From Fulvimarina manganoxydans (GTDB lineage Bacteria > Pseudomonadota > Alphaproteobacteria > Rhizobiales > Rhizobiaceae), in the NCBI RefSeq assembly GCF_900176465.1, contig NZ_FWXR01000011.1, forward strand, positions 1 through 64,000: a DNA stretch of 64,000 bases, in the 5' to 3' direction. A program made the translations under genes and the position numbers. Positions 26,793-38,227 of this stretch are shown here, piece by piece (the first letter of the stretch is position 1; each line of letters begins with the position of its first letter). The notes below the pieces were generated by a model that worked only from the letters and a program-made list of their open reading frames with translations, made no database searches and was not told the origin of the DNA.

Positions 26793-27878
26793 TCAGACGC
26801 CGCGCTCGGCGCTTTCATGGGCGGTCATGATTGCCTGCAAAGTCGCCTCAATCGCGGCGAGGAGCGGATCGGGGCCTTCCTCGGCTGCATGAGCGAGGTA
26901 ATCGAGCACTTCGATGTCGGAGAGGGCTGCGCGCAGGGCGGGGGCGACCAGCGGGTCCCCCATGCGACCGCTGGCCTCAAGGCGAGTTTCGGCGACCCGA
27001 AGGGCGCCGAGGACAGGGCGCAATTCGGCGAGAGCTCGTTCCGTCTCGGTCCTGTTCGCGCTTGCCGGCGAAGCGAGAAAGCCGCGAGCTTCGGCTCGAC
27101 CGAGAAGGGCTGCGATGGCGGTCAGGCGCTCGCCTTCGGATGCAAGGGCGACGACGTCACGGGACTTCGGCGGCAGATCGGGGTCGATAGCGGGCCCATA
27201 GGGAGCCTTGGCGAGGCCCTGGGTCGTCATCGGATCGAGACCGTCGCGGCGCTCTCCGACCGTGAGGCTCGGGCGAAGATCGAGCGCGATCGGCACGCTT
27301 TGGACATCGGCGGGACGAACGGAAGGCGCGAAATGCGGCAGCGGCACGGGGCGCATGGCGGCATAGGCCTCGGCAAGGCTGCGGCGGGTGCGCGTCGTCT
27401 GCGCATCGGTAAGGGCTGTGAGCGTCTCGGACGAACCGGAGCCGATGCGATCGAGATAGCTGCGCATGGTCGATACGTAGTTTTCGGTGCCGGCGCAGAG
27501 ATAAGGTGCCGGCGCCTGGCCGAGAAAGTCGGAGAGGTCTGTCACGATCCGATCGGCGATCCAGCGGCTGTCGGAATCACCGGCCCAGCTCGCTCGTCCC
27601 CGGGCGCGCGCAAGACCCGTAGCGATCCGCAGGGATTTTGCCTCCTCGCCGCTCCGCCGGCCCGAGGCGGGCGTGAGGACAAGGCGGCCGGGAAGGCGTT
27701 CGTCGCCGCGTCGGGCGAGGGCCCTGGCCTCCGCGATTTTTGCGAAAGGGCCCGATCGGACATCGGCTAGCTTCTCATGGAAGCGTGCCGCACATTCGCT
27801 CGCCGATCGGCTGCCGGCGAGCGCGGGTGGGACCAGCGCAAAAGCAAAGCACAGAAAGACGAGCGGGAAGCGCGGCAT
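26793..27878 (-). CDS. Secreted protein of unknown function
   Basis: I do not recognise this 361-residue protein. A clear signal peptide (LVFLCFAFALVPPALAG) indicates export. The mature part is Ala/Arg/Glu-rich and mostly helical by composition, with three cysteines (near residues 29, 124 and the signal peptide) and no known catalytic motif. A central region (about 170-215) is Pro-rich and may be a linker between two helical domains. It lies alone on the minus strand between the urea operon promoter and the AsmA gene, preceded by 353 bases that hold a repeat copy. Base composition and codon use look like its neighbours, so it seems a resident gene. Confidence 0.75.
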   Translation of the reverse strand: MPRFPLVFLCFAFALVPPALAGSRSASECAARFHEKLADVRSGPFAKIAEARALARRGDERLPGRLVLTPASGRRSGEEAKSLRIATGLARARGRASWAGDSDSRWIADRIVTDLSDFLGQAPAPYLCAGTENYVSTMRSYLDRIGSGSSETLTALTDAQTTRTRRSLAEAYAAMRPVPLPHFAPSVRPADVQSVPIALDLRPSLTVGERRDGLDPMTTQGLAKAPYGPAIDPDLPPKSRDVVALASEGERLTAIAALLGRAEARGFLASPASANRTETERALAELRPVLGALRVAETRLEASGRMGDPLVAPALRAALSDIEVLDYLAHAAEEGPDPLLAAIEATLQAIMTAHESAERGV

Positions 27879-27935
27879 GGCAGAGATCCGGTGGCTGTCG
27901 CCGGCAGCGATCGCCGAACCGCCGGCGGAAGCTCG

Positions 27936-28040
27936 ATAGAGTGAAACGCGACCGAGTTGGGTCGCATGCTCGCTCTAAAGCCTTGTCTTTCGTAAGCCGT
28001 TATCCAAAAAGTCGATCAACTTTTGGGCGTCTTACTCGAG
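27936..28040. repeat. Two-hairpin intergenic repeat, copy 2 (diverged)
   Basis: The order of elements matches copy 1 at 7818-7918. An imperfect AGAGTGAAACGCGACC / GGTCGC...GCTCT stem comes first, then an AAGCCTTGTCTTT linker, then a CCAAAAAGT / ACTTTTGG stem. The inner stem of copy 1 is GGAAAAGT / ACTTCTCC, so both arms changed together. The remainder of 27879-28231 shows no gene. Confidence 0.5.
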
Positions 28041-28231
28041 GCATCCCGGCGGACCGATGACATGCTGCGCGGCCCATTCGCCCGCCATGCTCGCATGGAG
28101 CCCTTTCTCTCAGGTGAACGAACCATTTCCTAAGCGAGGGGATGGACTGGGAACCGATGAAGTGAAGGCGCCGGTCGCGACGGATCAGAGGCTGGACAAC
28201 ACTTCGTCGGTAGAGCCCTGGGCCCTGTCCT

Positions 28232-30058
28232 TCAGTGCCCGGAACTCTTCCTGGAAGGTCTCGTCACGACCCTCGGATTGGGCCATAGGCCTTCCAGGCT
28301 AAAATTCACCGGTTGCGAGGCGGTGAATTCCTCGGGCGTTCCGGCCGAGGCCGTCAGAGAAAATTCCTCATAGCTACCCAAGAGTTGGAGCCAACGATCC
28401 GTGAGGGATACCCGGCCATGAGCCGTTAGGACGCCGCTTTGATCTTTGATTTCCAACGCATCCACCGCCACCCGTGGACCGTGGCCGGACAACTCGACTT
28501 CCATCCGCGTAAAGGGCATGGAGCCTTCCACGAGGCCGGCCATGAGGGGCTGCGTTCCCGCTTTCGAAAACACTTTGGGGTCGAAGCCGGACACGATGCC
28601 GTTGTGAACGGTGAGATCGGCTTTCAGCTCGGCGCTGGACAGGATGGTCTCCCAATCCCGCGCGTCGGCGGTGAGCTCTGCATCGAACTGGCCCTGGCCG
28701 GTCAGCTGCACATTGGTGTCGCCAAGCCGGGATACCAGACGTCCCATGTCGATGCCCGAGCCTGTCCAGTGGCCGGCAAGCCCCGGCACCTTGCCATTGA
28801 TCAGCGCGATGCGGCCATAGGTGCGCCCGCCGAACAGGGATGCGTCGCCCACATCCAGCGTCGCCTTGCCGTCCGAGACGCCGATGACCGCCGCCACGTC
28901 CTGCAATGGCAGCGAGCCGATTAACGCCTCGCCCGCCGACAGGCGGATATTGAGATCGATCGCGTCGGAGAAAGCGACGTCGATCGGCCGGCGCAGATTG
29001 AAGGGGCCGGTCGGCGGCGGCACGACCGCCCGGGCGATCGGGCCGAAATCGAAACTCGGATAGGCGAGGGTGCCGCTCAGCCGGCGACGATCGAGATCGA
29101 ATTCCATCGCCCCCTGGCCGGTCGAGCCGGCGATGGAAAGCGCCGCATTGCCGAAAGCGAGGGTCGAGCCGGCCAGCGCCATGTCGCCATTGAGCGCGAC
29201 AGAGCCAAGTTCGGGAACCATCATCTGCGGCGAGGCGAGCCATCCGACCATGCGAGAGAAGGAATCGCCCGCGATGGAAAACCGGCCGTCCAGGCGCCGC
29301 AGCGAGCCGAAATCGAGCGTGCCGTCGAAATTGGCCGAAAGCGGAGGTGTCGCCAGGCTGAAGGACACCGCACTGGCGCCGGCCTCTTCGAGATTGGCGG
29401 TCGAGGCGATCGACATGTCGAGATCGGCCGGCTGGCCGTTCCAGATGAAGCTGCCATCGACGCGAACGGCGCTGCGATCGGAAGTGCGCGCCACCGTGAA
29501 ATTGGCGTTGCTGAAGCCGTTGGGGCTGATCCCGGTCTGTGTCGGACGCCAGACCCCATCGCGGACTTCGAGCACCTGAAGCTTGTCGAGGCGGGTGATG
29601 GCGGCGCGGGTGAGACGCTCGAATTCGTTGAAGGCCTCGATCGAAGGCGAGACCGGACCGGCAGGCCTTAGGCCCGTCTCGATCGGGTTAGATGCGTCTC
29701 TCTGGGCCTCGGCGGGCCGATATTCCGGCCGGATCAGCACGATCCGCGCAATGGTCGCCTTGCCGAACAAGGCATCGACGGGATCGAGATCGGCGACGAT
29801 CCGATCGACGGAAAAGCCGATCGCCGGTCCGATCTCCACATGGTCGGCGATGAGGCGCGTGCGCGGCATCACCGAGAAGCGAACCGGCCCGCCGATCGCG
29901 ACCTCCGCACCTGTCAGGGCGCGAATGCGCTGGGCAAGTTCCCGCTCCGCATCGCCGGACGCCAGGACAAAGCGCGGCGCGAGCATCGCCACCGCCACGA
30001 TGACGGCTGCGAAAAGCCCGATCCCCAGCCACCGGCCTTTGCGGCGCTTCGACAGCAT
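28232..30058 (-). CDS. AsmA-family protein
   Basis: AsmA-like proteins are anchored in the inner membrane and span the periplasm as a beta-groove thought to carry phospholipids toward the outer membrane. The 608-residue protein has an N-terminal membrane anchor (WLGIGLFAAVIVAVAMLAPRFVL, residues 10-32), followed by the family's first module (ELAQRIRALTGAEVAIGGPVRFSVMPRTRLIADHVEIG). A long beta-strand-rich region with repeated LDF/LNG/GSA-type strands ends in the conserved AsmA_2-type module (AELKADLTVHNGIVSGFDPKVF, PFTRMEVELSGHGPRVAVDALEIKDQSGVLTAHGRVSL). Ribosome binding site GGAGTAGGGG lies directly upstream. No partner gene is adjacent. Confidence 0.9.
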   Translation of the reverse strand: MLSKRRKGRWLGIGLFAAVIVAVAMLAPRFVLASGDAERELAQRIRALTGAEVAIGGPVRFSVMPRTRLIADHVEIGPAIGFSVDRIVADLDPVDALFGKATIARIVLIRPEYRPAEAQRDASNPIETGLRPAGPVSPSIEAFNEFERLTRAAITRLDKLQVLEVRDGVWRPTQTGISPNGFSNANFTVARTSDRSAVRVDGSFIWNGQPADLDMSIASTANLEEAGASAVSFSLATPPLSANFDGTLDFGSLRRLDGRFSIAGDSFSRMVGWLASPQMMVPELGSVALNGDMALAGSTLAFGNAALSIAGSTGQGAMEFDLDRRRLSGTLAYPSFDFGPIARAVVPPPTGPFNLRRPIDVAFSDAIDLNIRLSAGEALIGSLPLQDVAAVIGVSDGKATLDVGDASLFGGRTYGRIALINGKVPGLAGHWTGSGIDMGRLVSRLGDTNVQLTGQGQFDAELTADARDWETILSSAELKADLTVHNGIVSGFDPKVFSKAGTQPLMAGLVEGSMPFTRMEVELSGHGPRVAVDALEIKDQSGVLTAHGRVSLTDRWLQLLGSYEEFSLTASAGTPEEFTASQPVNFSLEGLWPNPRVVTRPSRKSSGH

Positions 30059-30061
30059 CCC

Positions 30062-30427
30062 CTACTCCAGTTCTGCGGGGGCAGCCGACCATCGGCCATC
30101 CTCCCGCACGGTGGATCTGACGCTCCCATCGTCCTTCGCGATGTCCGCTCGAACGAAGGCCAAATCCAAAACCGTTTCATTCGCGCGCTCCTGCCAAGAG
30201 CTCTCGGACCCCGGACAGGACATCGTCGCACCGAACATGGACCTTGCGGTCCTCCGGCGAGCCCACGCCAATTCCATGACGGTGAGCAAAAGGATCCAAT
30301 CTCCGAATCGGGCCCTTATTTCCAAACGGCCCCTTCCAAAGCGGTGGAGATGGTCCGTCCGATCCCGAGGCGATTGGACGCCTTCGTCATTCCACCTCTT
30401 CAACCCGAAACCGATTGCGCACTGCAA
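30062..30427 (-). CDS. Doubtful small open frame upstream of the AsmA gene
   Basis: A 121-codon frame whose stop lies three bases before the AsmA start, which would suit a coupled gene. The product has no signal peptide, no membrane segment and no motif that I recognise, and its codon third positions are less GC-biased than in the surrounding genes. I list it because this 537-base interval (30059-30595) otherwise holds only the divergent promoters of the AsmA and acetoacetyl-CoA synthetase genes. It is more likely to be noise than a gene. Confidence 0.2.
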   Translation of the reverse strand: MQCAIGFGLKRWNDEGVQSPRDRTDHLHRFGRGRLEIRARFGDWILLLTVMELAWARRRTARSMFGATMSCPGSESSWQERANETVLDLAFVRADIAKDDGSVRSTVREDGRWSAAPAELE

Positions 30428-30595
30428 TAGGCTTCAATCCCATGTCGGGTTTGGAGACGGGACTGGCAAGATGGCCACGCTGTTGCAATGCGAAACTTCG
30501 TACCAGATAGCCGCATAGTCCACGCATCCTAGGTCATGGCTCCTGCCCCAAACCTGTGGCATCAACATGACCGCGATGTCAGAAAGAGGTTTGGA

Positions 30596-32545
<1,950 letters not shown>

Positions 32546-32659
32546 TCCTTCTTATTGTGGATTGGCGGGCGAGGCCATCGTCCGCCGGTCTCGATCGCCA
32601 TATCCTCGCCTTCAGTCATCGCGCATTGGCGGTGACGGGCAAGAGAGCGAGAAGCGACA

Positions 32660-33082
32660 ATGGACAGACCCGGCGTTGGCTGCGGCGTCGTCATCTTGAA
32701 CGATGCCGGCGAACTTCTCCTGATCCAGCGGCGAAAGGCGCCGCAGGCCGGCCATTGGGGCCTGCCGGGCGGCAAGGTCGATTTCTTTGAAGAGACACGA
32801 ATGACAGCGGCCCGCGAGGCGCAAGAGGAACTCGGCATCAAGGTGGCAATCGGCGAATTGATTTGCCTCACCGAAGAGCATCACGCTGAAGAGGCCGAGC
32901 GATATCACTGGGTCTCGCCGGTCTATCGGGCCGCCTCTTTTGAAGGCGAAGCCGTTCTCAAGGAGCCGGACAAGCATTCCGGCCTCGGCTGGTTCGCGCT
33001 CGATGCGCTTCCGAAGCCCTTGACCGAACCCACCCGTCAGGTCCTGCCGCATCTTCGGACGAAAACGGGCGATGCCGGCTGA
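32660..33082 (+). CDS. Nudix hydrolase
   Basis: A 140-residue Nudix pyrophosphohydrolase. The full Nudix box GX5EX7REUXEEXGU is present at about residues 39-61 (KVDFFEETRMTAAREAQEELGI after the Gly pair), so magnesium binding and catalysis should be intact. It starts VGCGVVILNDAGELLLIQRRKAPQAGHWGLPGG, which is closest to nucleotide-sugar, ADP-ribose or MutT-like members; the substrate cannot be told from this. The gene follows acetoacetyl-CoA synthetase by 114 bases on the same strand, so it may be read from the same promoter, although no functional link is evident. Confidence 0.92.
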   Translation: MDRPGVGCGVVILNDAGELLLIQRRKAPQAGHWGLPGGKVDFFEETRMTAAREAQEELGIKVAIGELICLTEEHHAEEAERYHWVSPVYRAASFEGEAVLKEPDKHSGLGWFALDALPKPLTEPTRQVLPHLRTKTGDAG

Positions 33083-33107
33083 TTTGGCATGAAGCCGAGA
33101 CGGGTGT

Positions 33108-34151
33108 TCAGTTCTTCATCACGATGCAGGAGCCGCCCGCTTTGCGCAGACGACCGCAGAGACCATCGGCCTCCGAGCGGGAATCAGCGCCGATCCGCAC
33201 CGCATAAATGCGCTGACGGCTCGCATTGCGCGAACGAATGACCAGCGGGTCCTTGCCACCGATGACGGAACCATAGGCGGAACGGACGCGCGAGAACATT
33301 TTGACCGCGACGGACCGATTGGCGTGGCCGGCGACCTGAACGCCCCAGGGCTTCATCGGCACGCTCTCGCTGCCGTCCAGCGAGGCGAAAACGGCCCTGG
33401 TCTTCATGATCGGCAGCCGAGCGCAGGACTGATCGAAGGAAAGGTCCTTATCGAGCGGGCGCGGCTCGACCTCCCGCCCCGTCTCGGTGAACCATTCGAC
33501 CGGGCGAAAGGTAATCGCATTCACATATTCGACGGTCTCATAGGGCAGGCCGCGCGTCGAAGTCTCCGCCATCCAGCCTTTCACCCGGTTGATGCCGCCA
33601 TTATAGGCCGCCGCCGCAAGGCCCCAATTGCCGAGCTCGGCCTTCAGGTCGCGGAGGTAGAGCGCCGAGTGGCGGATCGCTTCCTCGTAATCATATGGGT
33701 TGGCAAGCCCGCGTTCCTTGGCAGTATAGGGCATGAATTGCGCAATGCCGCGCGCCCCCACCGGCGAGACCGCTTTGACGTCGAAACGGCTCTCCTTCCA
33801 GATGAGGCGGGCGAAGAAATCCCTGTCCATCTTCACCCGGTCGGCTGAATCCCGGATTACCGAACAGATTTCGGCGGCCGTCGGCGGCTTTGTCGCTTCG
33901 TCCTGACCATTGGCGGCTTCGGCGGCACTCGGCGGAGGGTCCTTTTGAGTGCTGGACGCTTCGGTCGTCGTTTCGCTTGCCTTGTCCTCGGGCGCTTCGT
34001 CCTCGCGCGCTTCGCTCTTGTCGGCCGAGACGGCGCTCTCCGCCGGCGCCCGCGCGGCCGCTGCCTTGTCTTGTGCCGCTGCTCCTGTCGCCAGGGTTTG
34101 AGCGAGCGCAAGAAGGACGGCGATGGTGATCGTCCTCGGCGAAACGGCCAT
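33108..34151 (-). CDS. Periplasmic lytic transglycosylase (SLT domain)
   Basis: The enzyme cleaves peptidoglycan between MurNAc and GlcNAc with formation of 1,6-anhydroMurNAc. The 347-residue precursor has a signal peptide (residues 1-26), then an Ala/Glu/Lys-rich low-complexity linker to about residue 90, then the SLT domain. The domain shows the catalytic Glu in LIWKESRFD, followed by PVGARGIAQFMPYTAKERGL, the ALYLRDLKAELGNWGLAAAAYNGG signature and EYVNAITF. The C-terminal 60 residues (AVRIGADSRSEADGLCGRLRKAGGSCIVMKN) look like a SPOR-type denuded-glycan binding module. AGGGAG lies before the ATG. It may serve cell division or envelope remodelling. Confidence 0.92.
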   Translation of the reverse strand: MAVSPRTITIAVLLALAQTLATGAAAQDKAAAARAPAESAVSADKSEAREDEAPEDKASETTTEASSTQKDPPPSAAEAANGQDEATKPPTAAEICSVIRDSADRVKMDRDFFARLIWKESRFDVKAVSPVGARGIAQFMPYTAKERGLANPYDYEEAIRHSALYLRDLKAELGNWGLAAAAYNGGINRVKGWMAETSTRGLPYETVEYVNAITFRPVEWFTETGREVEPRPLDKDLSFDQSCARLPIMKTRAVFASLDGSESVPMKPWGVQVAGHANRSVAVKMFSRVRSAYGSVIGGKDPLVIRSRNASRQRIYAVRIGADSRSEADGLCGRLRKAGGSCIVMKN

Positions 34152-34207
34152 GATCGCTCCCTGGAAGCTGGTTTGAAGCGGCGACGGTCGATCCGCCGCC
34201 CTTCGTC

Positions 34208-35482
34208 TTATTCGGCCGCCGCTCGTCCGTTGCCCGAGCCGAAGCGCTTTTCGATGTAATCGGCGACCATCGCCTGAAAGTCCTCGGCGATCTTCGGTCC
34301 GCGCAGCGTCGTCACCTTCTTGCCGTCGACGAAGACCGGCGCGGACGGGCTCTCGCCCGTGCCGGGCAGCGAAATGCCGATATCGGCATGTTTGGATTCG
34401 CCCGGACCGTTCACGATGCAGCCCATGACAGCCACATTGAGGGCCTCGACGCCGGGATATTTCTCCCGCCAGACCGGCATATTGGTGCGAATGTCAGACT
34501 GGATCGCCTCGGCGAGTTCCTGGAACACCGTCGAGGTGGTGCGCCCGCAGCCCGGACAGGCCGCGACGACGGGCAGGAACTGGCGGAAGCCCATGGTCTG
34601 GAGAAGCTCCTGAGCCACCTGCACCTCGCGGGTCCGGTCGCCGCCGGGCTCCGGCGTCAGGGAGACGCGGATCGTGTCGCCGATGCCTTCCTGAAGGAGG
34701 ATGCCCATGGCGGCCGAAGAGGCGACGATGCCCTTGGTGCCCATGCCAGCTTCGGTCAGGCCGAGATGGAGCGCATAGTCGCAGCGCCGGGCGAGATCGC
34801 GATAGACGGCGATCAGATCCTGAACCTGGCTGACCTTGGCCGAGAGAATGATGCGGCTTCGCGGAAGGCCGATCTCCTCGGCGAGTTCGCCCGACAACAG
34901 CGCCGATTGCGCCATCGCCTCGCGGGTGACGGCCCGGGCCGAGCGCGGTTCGGAGAGGTCGTTGTTCTCGTCCATCAGCCGGGTCAGAAGCTCCTGATCG
35001 AGCGAGCCCCAATTGACGCCGATGCGCACCGGCTTGTCGTAGCGGATGGCGGTCTCGATGATCGCGCCGAACTGCCGGTCGCGCTTGTCCTTGAAGCCCA
35101 CATTGCCGGGATTGATGCGGTATTTGGCGAGCGCCTCGGCGCAGGCCGGATGATCGGCGAGAAGCTTGTGACCGATATAATGAAAGTCGCCGACGAGCGG
35201 CACGCTGACGCCCAAGCGATCCAGCCGCTCGCGCACCTTCGGAACGGCGGCCGCGGATTCGTCGCGATCGACGGTGATGCGCACGATCTCGGAGCCGGCG
35301 CGCGCGAGCGCTGCGACCTGGGCGACCGTTGCATCCACATCCGCCGTGTCGGTGTTGGTCATCGATTGGACCACCACCGGGGCGCTTCCGCCGACCAGGA
35401 CGCCACCCACATCGACCCCGACCGTGCGCTTGCGGGGCAGGGGATCGGCGATGATGTCGTCTTCCATGGTCATGTCCTTCAT
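34208..35482 (-). CDS. ispG: 4-hydroxy-3-methylbut-2-en-1-yl diphosphate synthase
   Basis: IspG (GcpE) is a 4Fe-4S enzyme that converts methylerythritol cyclodiphosphate to HMBPP in the MEP isoprenoid pathway. The 424-residue protein is the short bacterial two-domain form. The TIM barrel begins with [25 protein letters not shown]. The C-terminal cluster domain carries [11 protein letters not shown] (two Cys) and [22 protein letters not shown] (third Cys and the conserved Glu). Three possible ATGs lie close together (35482, 35473, 35467). The first has GGAG nine bases upstream and the third has AAGGA seven bases upstream, so the start is uncertain by up to five residues. Confidence 0.97.
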   Translation of the reverse strand: MKDMTMEDDIIADPLPRKRTVGVDVGGVLVGGSAPVVVQSMTNTDTADVDATVAQVAALARAGSEIVRITVDRDESAAAVPKVRERLDRLGVSVPLVGDFHYIGHKLLADHPACAEALAKYRINPGNVGFKDKRDRQFGAIIETAIRYDKPVRIGVNWGSLDQELLTRLMDENNDLSEPRSARAVTREAMAQSALLSGELAEEIGLPRSRIILSAKVSQVQDLIAVYRDLARRCDYALHLGLTEAGMGTKGIVASSAAMGILLQEGIGDTIRVSLTPEPGGDRTREVQVAQELLQTMGFRQFLPVVAACPGCGRTTSTVFQELAEAIQSDIRTNMPVWREKYPGVEALNVAVMGCIVNGPGESKHADIGISLPGTGESPSAPVFVDGKKVTTLRGPKIAEDFQAMVADYIEKRFGSGNGRAAAE

Positions 35483-35652
35483 CGCTTGAAGCTCCGCGCC
35501 GGCGCTCAGGCGCCTCGGTCGATCGGCGTTGCCCGAGGCTTTCGAACCCTTTGGTCACACGCCGGATGATCGAAGACCAGTCTTTCCCGGCTCGCCCGAC
35601 GCGCTAAACGCCTTCGAGGTGGCGCCATCGGGCGGCCTTGTCAATTGACCCC

Positions 35653-35665
35653 GTGCCAATGGCAC
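35653..35665. promoter_or_regulatory. 13-bp dyad upstream of the DUF3309-like gene
   Basis: GTGCCA-A-TGGCAC is a perfect dyad, 75 bases before the miniprotein start. It could be an operator, although no known regulator is matched. The remainder of 35483-35739 shows no gene. Confidence 0.3.
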
Positions 35666-35739
35666 GCATGTGACGCATATGAAACGCGCCGATCACGAAG
35701 CTGTCGGTTGGCGCAAATGGCTCAAAGGAGATGAATGAG

Positions 35740-35913
35740 ATGGAAGTGGGTTACGGGCCGATCATCGTGGTTCTGGCCTTTCTCGTGCTGATCGCGGCGA
35801 TCCCGACATGGCCGTGGTCGCGTCAATGGGGTTTTCGGCCAACCATCTCACTCGGCATCATTTTCACGATGATCGCCGTCTTCGTGGCGATCGGCGGGTT
35901 CGGACCGGGCTGA
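35740..35913 (+). CDS. DUF3309-like membrane miniprotein
   Basis: A 57-residue protein with two hydrophobic helices (PIIVVLAFLVLIAAI and SLGIIFTMIAVFVAIGGFG) joined by a PTWPWSRQWGFRPT loop. The Pro-Thr-Trp-Pro-x-Ser-Arg-x-Trp-Gly pattern of the loop is the hallmark of the DUF3309 family, small membrane proteins of unknown function common in proteobacteria. The start at 35740 is preferred over an in-frame ATG at 35731 because AAGGAG ends at 35730, nine bases before 35740 but directly against 35731. It stands alone between ispG (divergent) and lolA. Confidence 0.8.
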   Translation: MEVGYGPIIVVLAFLVLIAAIPTWPWSRQWGFRPTISLGIIFTMIAVFVAIGGFGPG

Positions 35914-36102
35914 GACAAGCCCGCTTGAACGGCCCTGCCGTCTTTCGATTCCGCACAGGACTTCGCATTCAGTATGGGTTCATGACCGGATTGTCATTCT
36001 GGTGAACCTTGGAAAAGCCGAATTTCGCATGATCTTCGACCTGAGATGGTTTCGGTTTCGCGTGCCCCACGCGGCGGCTTCGCGCCATTTTTGAGATGTA
36101 GA

Positions 36103-36816
36103 ATGGCCAGGATGAAACCGAACCGACACGAACCAGACACCGCTTCGACGATGAGACCGATGGCCCATACCTCACTTCTCGCTCGCCTCCGCTCCAGCCT
36201 TGCCCGTTTTGGCCTCGCCGCTGCCCTTTCCATGACGGTCGCTCTTCCGATCGCGGCCTTGGCCCCGTCAGCCGCCTATGCCCAGAGCGCGGCCCAGCGC
36301 ATCGCCGACCATTTTTCGAGCGTGCCCTCCATGCATGGCAATTTCGTCCAGTTCGATCCGAACGGACGTCAGAGCGAGGGCAAATTCTATATCGAGCGGC
36401 CCGGCAAGGTGCGCTTCGACTACACCAACACGCCGCTGCGCGTGATCGCCGACGGCTCCAATGTGGCGATCAACAACAAGAAGCTGAACACCTGGGACAC
36501 CTATCCCCTGTCCGAGACCCCGCTGAAGCTGCTTCTCGACCGGCGCATCGATCTCTCGGAGGCCAATATCCAGAGCGTGAAGGAAGAGCCTGACCTGACC
36601 ACCATTGTGATGGGCGACCGCTCCGTCTTCGGCAATTCGCGCATCACCATGATGTTCGATCCGAAGACCAGCGATCTGAAGCAATGGACCATCCGCGACA
36701 AGCAGGGCCGCGATACGACGGTCATGATCTTCGACGTTCAGGAAGGCGGCAACATCCAGGATTCGGCCTTCAAGATCCCCTATACGGCGATCAGCCAGGG
36801 CCAGACCGGCAACTGA
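36103..36816 (+). CDS. lolA: LolA-like outer-membrane lipoprotein carrier
   Basis: LolA carries lipoproteins across the periplasm from the LolCDE transporter to the outer membrane. After a signal peptide (LAAALSMTVALPIAALAPSAAYAQ) the mature part shows the LolA barrel pattern: IADHFSSVPSMHGNFVQFDPNGRQSEGKFYIERPGKVRFDYT, VIADGSNVAINNKKLNTWDTYPLSETPLKLLLD, and the C-terminal RITMMFDPKTSDLKQWTIRDKQGRDTTVMIFDVQEG. Several in-frame ATGs precede the signal peptide (36046, 36103, 36112, 36151, 36160) without a decisive ribosome binding site; 36103 is a compromise. In many relatives it follows ftsK; here it does not. Confidence 0.88.
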   Translation: MARMKPNRHEPDTASTMRPMAHTSLLARLRSSLARFGLAAALSMTVALPIAALAPSAAYAQSAAQRIADHFSSVPSMHGNFVQFDPNGRQSEGKFYIERPGKVRFDYTNTPLRVIADGSNVAINNKKLNTWDTYPLSETPLKLLLDRRIDLSEANIQSVKEEPDLTTIVMGDRSVFGNSRITMMFDPKTSDLKQWTIRDKQGRDTTVMIFDVQEGGNIQDSAFKIPYTAISQGQTGN

Positions 36817-36892
36817 CCGGTTGCAGACAGGGGCTGAGGCCGATCAGCAACAGCCCCGCCGTCTTCGACCTGATCCGGGTAAGTCATTGAAC

Positions 36893-36916
36893 GAAAGGCG
36901 CCGAATGGCGCCTTTT
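36893..36916 (+). terminator. Rho-independent terminator after lolA
   Basis: AAAGGCGCC (36894-36902) and GGCGCCTTT (36907-36915) form a perfect nine-base stem with a GAAT loop, followed by T. It lies 77 bases after the lolA stop. Confidence 0.75.
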
Positions 36917-37045
36917 GCTTTCCGTCGAACTTCTAAGCCGCCCGTAGGGTCAACGAAACATTAACCATTGGAATTTACCGTCTTCGTTAAGGCTAACAGG
37001 TCGTCATCCGGGCGGCCGATGCGCCGTTGACGCGGAGACACCACC

Positions 37046-37996
37046 ATGAAGACTTATCTGCTGACAACCGCCGCGGCTCTCGGGGCCCTGTCGGCAATGA
37101 CCCTTGCGGCTCCGGCCGCCGATCTTATCGAACCGCCGGTCTATATCGAGCCGCAGCCGCTCCCCGTCCCGGTCGAGGAGGTTTCCACGGCCGGCTGGTA
37201 TATCCGCGGCGACGTGGGCTACGCTTTCTCATCGAAGACGGACGGTTACTACAAGTATCAGCGCGGTTATGCGACGGCGCATGGCTACGACATCTTTCTT
37301 GACCAGGCTCATTATGAGAGCATCGAGACGGACGACAGCTTCCTGATCAGTGGCGGTCTCGGCTATCGCTTCAATCAGTTCGCCCGCGTTGATCTGACGG
37401 CCGACTATCTCTCGACCGATCTTCGCGGCTCGACCAACTGCGCCGGCTATCCGGGTAACGTCTGCAGCTATGACGACTCCTCCGATGCCGACATCTGGAC
37501 GGTCATGGCGAATGCCTATGTCGATCTCGGCACATACGGCCGCATCACGCCCTATGTCGGCGCCGGCCTCGGCTTCGCCAATGTCTCCTACGGTTCGATG
37601 AACAACAAATTCGTCTGCGATCAGGCTGTTATCGGCCATGGCGGACCGATCTGCGGCTCCAGCGGCAAGCATGAGGGTCAGTCGAGCTGGCGCTTCGCCT
37701 ACGGCCTCGCGGCCGGTGCTTCGGTGGATATCACCTCGAGCCTCAAATTCGACGCCGGCTACAAGTGGACCCATATTCGCGGCGGCGAGGCCTATGGCTT
37801 CGATGACGAGGATCGGGCGGCCGGCTTCACCGGGGTTCAGTCCTGGGATCATGGCTTCGACATCCATACGATCCGCGCCGGTCTGCGCTACGAGTTCGGT
37901 GGCGGCGGTTTCGGCAAGGGCAAGGGCCCGATGCCGGTCGAGCCGATGCCGGTCTATGATCCGGTCCCGGTCCAAGAGGACGTCGTCTGGAAATAA
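37046..37996 (+). CDS. Omp25/Omp31-like outer-membrane beta-barrel protein 1
   Basis: A 316-residue outer-membrane protein of the small beta-barrel group (OmpA-like barrel without peptidoglycan domain) abundant in Hyphomicrobiales. It has a signal peptide ending ALSAMTLAAPAA, a Pro-rich mature start (EPPVYIEPQPLPVPVEE), then alternating strands such as GWYIRGDVGYAFSS, GGLGYRFNQFARVDLTADYLS, YVDLGTYGRITPYVGAGLGFANVSY, SWRFAYGLAAGASVDITSSLKFDAGYKW and HTIRAGLRYEFGG. The C-terminus ends in a further Pro-rich tail. GGAGA lies seven bases before the ATG. It is followed by a terminator-like hairpin and by a paralogue. Confidence 0.9.
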   Translation: MKTYLLTTAAALGALSAMTLAAPAADLIEPPVYIEPQPLPVPVEEVSTAGWYIRGDVGYAFSSKTDGYYKYQRGYATAHGYDIFLDQAHYESIETDDSFLISGGLGYRFNQFARVDLTADYLSTDLRGSTNCAGYPGNVCSYDDSSDADIWTVMANAYVDLGTYGRITPYVGAGLGFANVSYGSMNNKFVCDQAVIGHGGPICGSSGKHEGQSSWRFAYGLAAGASVDITSSLKFDAGYKWTHIRGGEAYGFDDEDRAAGFTGVQSWDHGFDIHTIRAGLRYEFGGGGFGKGKGPMPVEPMPVYDPVPVQEDVVWK

Positions 37997-38044
37997 TCGG
38001 GAGCGGCTTTTGCCGAAAAGGCAGGCCCCATCCGTCAAGTCTGA

Positions 38045-38088
38045 CACGAAGGCCGCGTTTCCCGTTCGGGAGCGCGGCCTTCGTGCTT
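38045..38088 (+). terminator. Long hairpin after the first outer-membrane protein gene
   Basis: CACGAAGGCCGCG (38045-38057) pairs perfectly over 13 bp with 38073-38085. The loop has its own CCCG/CGGG stem. There is only a short T-rich tail. It probably ends the upstream transcript. Confidence 0.65.
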
Positions 38089-38227
38089 TGTAACGACGTG
38101 TTTGCACCGAGCCATAGGCGTCTCGATCAGCCGTCCTATCCAGGATGGAGACGGGCCGGGATCGGTTGCGCATGATCGGCGCTGAACCCGCCGGGCGGCA
38201 TGGAAAATGACCTGTTAAAAAACACGG

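Noticed and set aside
36955-37005. CtrA box before the first outer-membrane protein gene
   Set aside because: Two TTAA half-sites are present but not at N7 spacing.
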